Shown: piece after piece, positions 37,224-41,786 of the stretch
Position numbering within the stretch: the first letter of the stretch is position 1
How the letters are laid out: every line of letters begins with the position of its first letter
Source of the DNA: Halococcus salifodinae DSM 8989
GTDB lineage: Archaea; Halobacteriota; Halobacteria; Halobacteriales; Halococcaceae
Direction: 5' to 3'
DNA length: 41,786 nt
Assembly: GCF_000336935.1 (NCBI RefSeq)
Contig: NZ_AOME01000108.1
Location: forward strand, 40,281-82,066
Made by a program: the position numbers and the translations under genes
The notes under the pieces: model-generated
Databases searched by the model: none
What the model was told of the DNA's origin: nothing
What the model saw: the letters and a program-made list of their open reading frames with translations, nothing else

Positions 37224-37846
37224 CGGACGGGCGTGTAGTATTGCCGCCGCCCATCCTCATCATGATAGACGAGTTCACCGTCGGGAAGGTGCCAGAGCAC
37301 CGCTGCCGACCCAAGATCACCGATCGCGCTCGCGGAATTACCGAGTGCGATAACCGCTGCTGACGCGATGAGCCAGAGGTGCTGGCCGGCGACGAGCACG
37401 ACGATGCTTGCTGCTGTCAGCCCTACCAGCGGCGTGAGCGTGATGGCGAGCGATTCACCGCGTGACTGGAACTCGCCATACGTGAGGATTTCCGGCGACC
37501 AACTCAGCGGGTGGTCGTACTGAATCCGGACTTTGGTTCGTAACCCGAACCACCGTCCAGCGAGCGCGTGCAGTGCTTCATGCCCGACGAGGAGAACGCC
37601 GAAGGTTCCAACGATCCACCCGAAGTAGGTCCCCCACTCACGGGCGGTATCCGGTTGGAGGACTTCTCGAATGATGCGGCCGATTGATCCGGGGCCATGC
37701 ACACCAATGACGAGTGCGGGCACGCCGACGAACACGCCGACAAGCCAGAGATACAGCACTGCCGTGATGTACCACGGTTGGTTGTACTCGAGATCATGAA
37801 ATCGATAGCCCTCGGGCGGCGTTGGCGGCCACTCATCCACTGTCAT
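37220..37846 (-). CDS. DUF3267-like membrane metalloprotease
   Basis: A 208-residue membrane protein. HEALH at residues 89-93 (LLVGHEALHALAG) is an HExxH zinc-metalloprotease motif at a membrane helix, as in DUF3267/M50-like proteins. Hydrophobic segments surround it (AVLYLWLVGVFVGVPALVIG; GWIVGTFGVLLVG; LAITLTPLVGLTAASIVVLV; LWLIASAAVIALGNSASAIG). ATG 37846 is preferred over a more distal start. The stop overlaps the end of the convergent beta-helix gene by 4 bp. Substrate unknown; processing of surface or signalling proteins is possible. Confidence 0.74.
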   Translation of the reverse strand: MTVDEWPPTPPEGYRFHDLEYNQPWYITAVLYLWLVGVFVGVPALVIGVHGPGSIGRIIREVLQPDTAREWGTYFGWIVGTFGVLLVGHEALHALAGRWFGLRTKVRIQYDHPLSWSPEILTYGEFQSRGESLAITLTPLVGLTAASIVVLVAGQHLWLIASAAVIALGNSASAIGDLGSAAVLWHLPDGELVYHDEDGRRQYYTPVR

Positions 37847-37903
37847 TGTCCTCCAAACGAGTCGACCATGGGATTTCACCCCGCCGAGAGAAACCCCGAA
37901 CGG

Positions 37904-38671
37904 TCATCGATCAGTCTCAAAATCGGTGAGTCGCGTCGAGTGTGCTGAATCTGCGGTTTCGGGGGAGAGTGAGACGAACTCTAAGCCTTCGGTTGTCAAC
38001 AATTCCTCGGCCCGCTGGGTTACTGACGGCGCGACCAAAATGCCCCTGACGGTCCTCTCGGCCGAAAGATCGCGTTCGAGTGCGTCGACGTAGCGGTTCA
38101 ACTGTCCCGCGGCGTCGGGACCCACACGCCGACGTTTGAGTTCGACGATGGTCGGGGTGTCGTCGGCGTCTTTCCCGTAAATGTCGACTGCGCCGGCAGC
38201 GGTTTCGCGCTCGGTCATCTGGGGTTGAAATCCGGCTTCGAGCACGTCGGGGTCAGCGAGGATGCGCTGGCGAAGGTCTTCTTCGCTTCCTTCAAGTGAG
38301 AGATCGGAGGCGTCGTCCAGTTCGACGAGTGAGACTTGATCGAGTGTGTCGAACGTGATCGTGACCTCCTCATGCGGTGTCGTGCGGGTGCTCTCGACGA
38401 TGAGCCGATCGTCGTCGAGACAGGCGGTGTGGGTACAGCCGGGTGGTTGCCAGTTGACCGGGGTGCGCTGCTCGTCGCGATGGACTAAGAGCGTGCCGTC
38501 GGATTTCAGAATGACTAATCGGTCGCCCGGCGGAAGGTGACTCGTTGCGCGCCCCTCGTAGTCAACCTCACATCGCCCGACGAGAGTCAGCATGCCACTC
38601 TGCTTGAACCCGGTTTCAAGCAGGTCAAGCGCGTCCTCAGACTCCGGAGCGGTGAGTGTGGAAACGGTCAT
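37904..38671 (-). CDS. nucS: NucS/EndoMS mismatch- and branch-specific endonuclease
   Basis: A 255-residue protein of normal NucS length. The N-terminal beta domain is present (VGRCEVDYEGRATSHLPPGD, RLVILKSDGTLLVHRDEQRT). The C-terminal RecB-like nuclease domain shows GAVDIYGKDADDTPTIVELK (Asp163, Glu177, Lys179) and GPDAAGQLNRYVDALERD. NucS/EndoMS cuts both strands at mismatches or at branched DNA and takes the place of MutSL in many archaea and actinobacteria. It is encoded in a run with the MarR/MazF-like pair, 24 bp after the 60-residue protein gene, which is unusual for a repair gene. Confidence 0.9.
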   Translation of the reverse strand: MTVSTLTAPESEDALDLLETGFKQSGMLTLVGRCEVDYEGRATSHLPPGDRLVILKSDGTLLVHRDEQRTPVNWQPPGCTHTACLDDDRLIVESTRTTPHEEVTITFDTLDQVSLVELDDASDLSLEGSEEDLRQRILADPDVLEAGFQPQMTERETAAGAVDIYGKDADDTPTIVELKRRRVGPDAAGQLNRYVDALERDLSAERTVRGILVAPSVTQRAEELLTTEGLEFVSLSPETADSAHSTRLTDFETDR

Positions 38672-38695
38672 GGCTGAGAGTGGGTTTCGCGGGCG

Positions 38696-38878
38696 TCACT
38701 CGTAACAGTCGAACGCGGTCTCACGGTAGGCTTGCTCTGTGTCATCGTGCTGGGCGTGCTCAACGGCCGCACGTGCTTCATCAAGCAACGAGCGGGTACG
38801 GGAGAGGTCGCCGCCGTGGAGCGCGTCGATCGCGTGCTGGCAGGCTTCGACCGCGTGATGGTGGATGTCGTCAGTCAT
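38696..38878 (-). CDS. 60-residue helical protein between MazF-like toxin and NucS
   Basis: MTDDIHHHAVEACQHAIDAL ... LSRTRSLLDEARAAVEHAQH: two amphipathic helices with His and acidic residues, probably a small helical bundle. It overlaps the toxin gene by 4 bp (ATGA). Similar small proteins accompany toxin-antitoxin genes, so an accessory role is possible. No family recognised. Confidence 0.6.
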   Translation of the reverse strand: MTDDIHHHAVEACQHAIDALHGGDLSRTRSLLDEARAAVEHAQHDDTEQAYRETAFDCYE

Positions 38879-39210
38879 ACGTCAGTCTGGATGTATCGTG
38901 CGGCTTCGTCTGCGATCTGATCGACCGTTTCGGTAGTGATGCGCCCGAACTCGTCACGTAGCATCTCTTCTTTGAGCGTGACTGGGTTCCACGGTGACAC
39001 GAAACTTTCACGCGGCAACCCACCCTCAGCGAACGCTGGCGAAATCGGGATTGCCCTCTCTCGGTGAGTCGTAGTCACGACGATACCGACGGATTCGTTG
39101 TCGGGGAATGGATGTCCAGTCGTCGCATCTGAAACAAGAACGAACGGCCGGATTGGTGTCTCACCGAACGGGTCAGTAGCTGTGACGACCGTGCCACGCG
39201 ACGGGATCAT
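38875..39210 (-). CDS. MazF/PemK-like toxin
   Basis: A 111-residue protein: MIPSRGTVVTATDPFGETPI, RPFVLVSDATTGHPF, GIVVTTTHRERAIPI, SFVSPWNPVTLKEEMLRDEF, GRITTETVDQIADEAARYIQ. The G-x-V-V opening, RP-x-LVVS-type strand, and S-x-V-x(n)-T-L core followed by a C-terminal helix match MazF/PemK mRNA interferases. It overlaps the upstream HTH gene by 4 bp, forming a toxin-antitoxin pair in which the antitoxin is MarR-like and not the usual AbrB/MazE type. Confidence 0.76.
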   Translation of the reverse strand: MIPSRGTVVTATDPFGETPIRPFVLVSDATTGHPFPDNESVGIVVTTTHRERAIPISPAFAEGGLPRESFVSPWNPVTLKEEMLRDEFGRITTETVDQIADEAARYIQTDV

Positions 39211-39620
39211 CCCTCGTCCTCAGTGTCGGTGGGACTGTCGTGATCGGTGGGCGTCCATGCATCCTGTTCGGGGTCGAAGTCGTCGGCCCAATCGGGGTTT
39301 TGGGCGTACCAGTCATCATCGTAGGTGTCGGCAACCGACTGGAGTCCAGTACTGGCTGCTGAGACTGACGCAAGCCGGTCATCGTCAGCGATGATCCAGT
39401 AGCGGTCACGGTGACGGACGAGATCATGACTTTCGAGCCGTGAGAGAACTTTCCCAAGACTCCCGCGCTGAATCCCGGTCTCGTCGGCGAGTTCTGTCTG
39501 TGTATAGGCTGTTTCGGGGTGCTCCAGAAGGAACTGGAGAACCGTTCGGGGTTGCGTACTCGGCCCGAAGGGGATACTCTGGCTCGGTTCGTGCTCGAAC
39601 TCGTCCCGACTGATCGGCAT
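39207..39620 (-). CDS. MarR-like HTH regulator, probable antitoxin
   Basis: A 137-residue protein. The HTH is in VLQFLLEHPETAYTQTELAD, TGIQRGSLGKVLSRLESHDL, with wing VRHRDRYWII. The C-terminal half is acidic and disordered (YDDDWYAQNPDWADDFDPEQ), suited to wrap a toxin. First gene of the run that continues into the MazF-like toxin, the 60-residue protein and NucS. A perfect 11-bp palindrome upstream is a likely operator. Confidence 0.74.
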   Translation of the reverse strand: MPISRDEFEHEPSQSIPFGPSTQPRTVLQFLLEHPETAYTQTELADETGIQRGSLGKVLSRLESHDLVRHRDRYWIIADDDRLASVSAASTGLQSVADTYDDDWYAQNPDWADDFDPEQDAWTPTDHDSPTDTEDEG

Positions 39621-39635
39621 CTCGTATCGACCCCT

Positions 39636-39662
39636 CTATGTCATAGAAAGTCACAGATAGTC
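39636..39662 (-). promoter_or_regulatory. Promoter and palindromic operator of the MarR/MazF-like operon
   Basis: CTATGTCATAG (39636-39646) is a perfect palindrome around a central T, 16 bp before the ATG at 39620. Related half-sites follow (CACAGATAG, GTCATAAAA) and a TATA-like TTTTATGAC on the minus strand (about 39657-39665) lies just upstream. The operator would overlap the transcription start, the usual place for antitoxin autorepression. Confidence 0.6.
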
Positions 39663-39665
39663 ATA

Positions 39666-39964
39666 AAACTGTTGGGCTGGACTCGTTGGGCTGGTTAGCG
39701 GCGACTGAGACTGTGTGCTGTCTTGGTATACCGATCGGATTCGGCGAGTGCTCGTGGTTCATCGCGTCTCTCGATTCCAGCGATGCACCAGCGAATCACG
39801 ATCTACCCACAGATCATCGGTTAGCTCCCGCTATCTGATGAGGGGCTCTTCTTCGTCGATCGTGGCGAACGAAGGACAGAGCGCTATGAAGGCCGCTGAT
39901 AGCCAACTATCCGAGATGGCCTGTCGGGGGAATCTTTACGAAGACGGGAGTGATGCATGCTACT
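39666..39964. other. About 300 bp without a recognised gene
   Basis: Between the MarR-like operon promoter and the small frames below there is no frame with haloarchaeal character or a motif on either strand. A 99-residue reading on the plus strand is Ser/Arg-rich and looks spurious. No repeats or RNA genes were noticed. Confidence 0.4.
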
Positions 39965-40063
39965 GTGACACAAGATACGATTCAGATCGACGACGATCCG
40001 GAATCGGAGACTGAGGCATTGGGGACACTGCCGAAACCGGGGGTCTACTGTGGCACGGAGTAG
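39965..40063 (+). CDS. Possible 32-residue acidic peptide upstream of a zinc-ribbon gene
   Basis: With a GTG start, MTQDTIQIDDDPESETEALG ends in TLPKPGVYCGTE. It is acidic, haloarchaeal in character, and overlaps the start of the next small gene by 14 bp. The size and GTG start leave it uncertain; it could be the remains of a longer gene. Confidence 0.35.
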   Translation: MTQDTIQIDDDPESETEALGTLPKPGVYCGTE

Positions 40064-40211
40064 TTCGACAGCGGTGCCATCACGCTGCCTGAATTGTGGG
40101 TTCGAAGCTGCTGCCGGTAGTGATGAGTGGGACTCAATTGACTCGCCACCGCTGGGAACGATGACGCAGTGTCCCGACTGCGGAAGCACGAACGTGATGA
40201 ACCGGGAGTAA
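40050..40211 (+). CDS. 53-residue zinc-ribbon protein
   Basis: With a GTG start, MARSSSTAVPSRCLNCGFEA ... GTMTQCPDCGSTNVMNRE. Two CxxC motifs, CLNC and CPDC with the typical CPDCGSTNV ending, form a classic small zinc ribbon. A start eight codons later (GTG, VPSRCLNCG) is possible. No promoter was located with confidence. The motif pair makes it a probable real gene. Confidence 0.62.
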   Translation: MARSSSTAVPSRCLNCGFEAAAGSDEWDSIDSPPLGTMTQCPDCGSTNVMNRE

Positions 40212-40515
40212 TCGATAGCGTCGTCGGTGAAGGCCGCAGCCGCTTTGTCAGCGTTGGTGTTGCTTGCTCGTTCTCGTCCCGTCAGCATCAGCCACCATCT
40301 CGATCCTCGTCGCAGATTGAATGCCGATTCCCACCCCTGATCCTGTTCTCAGTCCCGTTTCTGCGGACTGGATGTCGTCTAAGACGACGATTCGTGGCCG
40401 GTGGAGGGTGCCAGCAGATTCACTTTCACTCCTCTACCCGGATGTTTTTGGGTGTTAGTCGCCAACCGCAGGCGTCTCCCATCGAACACACATGGAGGCA
40501 GGACGATTCCAACTC
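40212..40515. other. About 300 bp upstream of the RPA gene
   Basis: No supported gene. It should contain the RPA promoter. The stretch ends with GATGTTTTTGGGTGTTAGTC and a C/A-rich approach to the start codon; a clear TATA box at leaderless distance was not found, so a leader of some tens of nucleotides is likely. Confidence 0.4.
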
Positions 40516-41442
40516 ATGCCCGATCTCCGTTCACACGCCGAAGACATCCACGACCAGTTCGCCGACCAGACCGATCTCACCGTCGACGAGGTCGAAGACC
40601 GCCTCGATACGCTCGTCACCGACTATCAGGTCCCCATCGACGAAGCTCGCCGGAGCGTCACCAGCACCTACTACGACGAGGTAGAGGTCGATCAGGACTC
40701 GCTCGACGACGCCAACGAACACCGTGAGCTCGACTCGATCCAGACCGCCGAAGAGTGGATCGACATTACCGCAAAGGTAGTCGAGCTGTGGGAGCCACGT
40801 AGCGATGCGATCGGCCAGGTCGGCCTGCTGGGCGATGCCAGTGGACGGATCAAGTTCACCGCGTGGGCGAAATCCGACCTCGACACGCTCGAAGAAGGCG
40901 AAGTCTACCACCTCGAGAACGTCGTCACCGACGAATACGAGGGCCAGTTCTCGGTCAAACTCAACCGCACCACCACGATCGAGCAGGCCGACGAAGAGAT
41001 CGAAGTCGGCGACAACACTACCGAGATCGAGGGGGCGCTGGTCGACATGCAGAGCGGGAGTGGGCTGATCAAGCGGTGCCCCGACGACGACTGCACGCGG
41101 GTGCTCCAGAACGGCCGGTGCTCGGAGCACGGCGAGGTCGAAGGCGAGTTCGACCTTCGTGTGAAAGGCGTGATCGACGACGGGCGCGAGGTCCACGAGA
41201 CCATCTTCAATCAGGAGATGACTGAAGAGCTCGCAGGCATCTCGCTCGACGAGGCGAAAGAACGTGCGATGGACGCGCTGGATACCTCCGTGGTCGCCGA
41301 CGATATCAGCGAGACGATCCTCGGGAAATACTATCATATCGAGGGGCCAACCCTCGGTCGGTATGTCCTCGCCAACGAGTTCGAACAACTGGGTGCGCGC
41401 TCGGATGCTGAAAACGTCCTGATCACAGCGAGGTCGCTGTAG
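40516..41442 (+). CDS. Archaeal replication protein A (RPA, single-strand DNA-binding), RPA3-like size
   Basis: A 308-residue RPA. An N-terminal helical region (DIHDQFADQTDLTVDEVEDR) precedes an OB fold (EEWIDITAKVVELWEPRSDA, IGQVGLLGDASGRIKFTAWA, VYHLENVVTDEYEGQFSVKL) and a zinc-finger OB region (IKRCPDDDCTRVLQNGRCSE). The C-terminal part begins FDLRVKGVIDDGREVHETIF. ATG 40516 (MPDLRSHAED) is chosen over 40492 by comparison with the family. The length and the adjacent RPA-associated gene fit the haloarchaeal RPA3 pair better than RPA1. It coats single-stranded DNA in replication, repair and, here, perhaps conjugal transfer. Confidence 0.84.
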   Translation: MPDLRSHAEDIHDQFADQTDLTVDEVEDRLDTLVTDYQVPIDEARRSVTSTYYDEVEVDQDSLDDANEHRELDSIQTAEEWIDITAKVVELWEPRSDAIGQVGLLGDASGRIKFTAWAKSDLDTLEEGEVYHLENVVTDEYEGQFSVKLNRTTTIEQADEEIEVGDNTTEIEGALVDMQSGSGLIKRCPDDDCTRVLQNGRCSEHGEVEGEFDLRVKGVIDDGREVHETIFNQEMTEELAGISLDEAKERAMDALDTSVVADDISETILGKYYHIEGPTLGRYVLANEFEQLGARSDAENVLITARSL

Positions 41443-41706
41443 ATGAGTTCGAATGGGAACGGTGCTGACGATGGAGATGCGGACACGAGCTCGTCCGGGA
41501 ACTCAACAGCGCAGACAGGACGAGAGGTCGCCCGACGGGTGTTCGCGCGGGAGTTCAACGACGCGACCTATATGTTCAAAGAGTCCGACGACGAACTCGC
41601 GCCGAACTACACGTTGTTGCCGACGGGCGAGCGGGCGAATCGGTTGTCGCTCATCCCGACACATCGTAACACAGCAGTTTCTCGAACCAGTCGTCTGGTG
41701 AGTTGA
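41443..41706 (+). pseudogene. RPA-associated protein (COG3390), truncated by an IS
   Basis: The ATG directly follows the RPA stop, as in haloarchaeal rpa-rpap pairs. The first 67 residues match the family (REVARRVFAREFNDATYMFK, DDELAPNYTLLPTGERANR). After ANR the expected sequence stops and the frame reads into unrelated LSLIPTHRNTAV and a stop, because an IS has been inserted at about 41644. The rest of the gene, if present, lies beyond the window. The RPA partner is therefore probably lost or altered. Confidence 0.78.
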
Positions 41707-41786
41707 GTTTCAGTCCGAGGAAGCCGAGGTATTTCTGGAGGTGGTGCTTCGAGACGCCTCTGAACTTCGCCAGCCACTGGCGAAGG
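41644..41786 (-). mobile_element. One end of an insertion sequence interrupting the RPA-associated gene
   Basis: The junction is placed at about 41644, where the RPA-associated protein sequence breaks off. The IS runs out of the window to the right, with its transposase reading leftward toward the junction and stopping only about 8 bp from it. The inverted repeat and target duplication cannot be checked because the other end is missing. Confidence 0.65.
41651..41785 (-). CDS. Transposase C-terminus (possibly IS1595/ISH4-like), partial
   Basis: The last 44 residues of a transposase read on the minus strand: LRQWLAKFRGVSKHHLQKYL, then GFLGLKLNSPDDWFEKLLCY and DVSG before the stop. The FRGVSKHHL motif and hydrophobic ending resemble the C-terminus of IS1595-type transposases found in haloarchaea, but with so little sequence the family is tentative. 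The N-terminal part lies beyond the right edge. Confidence 0.62.
   Translation of the reverse strand, partial: LRQWLAKFRGVSKHHLQKYLGFLGLKLNSPDDWFEKLLCYDVSG

Noticed and set aside
39715-40014. 99-residue plus-strand frame
   Set aside because: Ser/Arg-rich, without motif, in a region with no supporting promoter; overlaps a more plausible acidic small frame.
40531-41388. 285-residue frame on the minus strand
   Set aside because: Antisense shadow of the RPA gene, which has a firm family match.
1-41786. tRNA, rRNA or attachment-site signals
   Set aside because: No cloverleaf-like or rRNA sequence was noticed by eye on either strand, and no att-like direct repeat could be defined without the flanking sequence.

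Overview
The window is haloarchaeal DNA. It is GC-rich, its predicted proteins are strongly acidic, and it carries Tat signals, TATA/BRE promoters at archaeal spacing, an Orc1/Cdc6-type AAA+ ATPase, a histone-fold protein, a TbsP-like regulator, NucS and an archaeal RPA. Four toxin-antitoxin pairs, a complete type IV secretion (T4SS) operon, truncated IS elements at both ends and no core metabolism point to a conjugative plasmid or an integrated conjugative element. The species cannot be named from the sequence.

Layout. 1-5.4 kb: a transposase remnant, a Tat-exported nuclease-like protein, VapBC, a TbsP-like regulator and a TumE-type toxin-antitoxin pair. 5.4-14.2 kb: four minus-strand operons (A-D) of small Cys/His-rich proteins and proteins of unknown function, with a plus-strand HTH-HicB-HicA cassette between A and B. 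Operon B continues into a helix-hairpin-helix protein and a beta-CASP RNase. 14.5-15.9 kb: small regulators and a histone-fold protein. 15.9-19.5 kb: an AAA+ ATPase, an acidic protein with a predicted ribbon-helix-helix (RHH) tail, and 1.5 kb of non-coding DNA, all bordered by arrays of 7-bp repeats. 19.5-32.3 kb: a minus-strand T4SS operon running from a VirB2-like pilin to a VirD4/TraG-like ATPase. 32.5-37.2 kb: a divergent operon for a regulator and envelope proteins. 37.2-39.6 kb: a membrane metalloprotease, NucS and a MarR/MazF-like pair. 40-41.8 kb: an RPA gene and an RPA-associated gene cut by an IS.

Two things stand out as possible undescribed systems. First, each of operons A-D begins with a homologous, highly structured 92-95-nt leader. 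The homology starts at the predicted transcription start, with a TATA box 25-26 bp upstream in every copy, even in operon A where the promoter sequence is unrelated. The leader holds a chain of hairpins that share strands, so they cannot all form together. Its 5' end can pair with the upstream arm of a hairpin that abuts the start codon. This looks like a cis-acting RNA switch copied in front of several operons.

Second, four arrays of abutting heptamers (consensus near GTACTNN) flank the AAA+ ATPase and RHH-like genes and both ends of the non-coding region, some in inverted orientation. This resembles the heptad centromere/operators of RHH partition proteins such as pSM19035 omega, but here the partner ATPase is Orc1/Cdc6-like and not ParA. 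It is a candidate partition or replication locus.

The T4SS operon and the divergent envelope operon face each other across a large mirror-image promoter, and the HTH protein encoded at its edge is the obvious candidate to control both. Mating machinery and surface proteins are therefore probably co-regulated.
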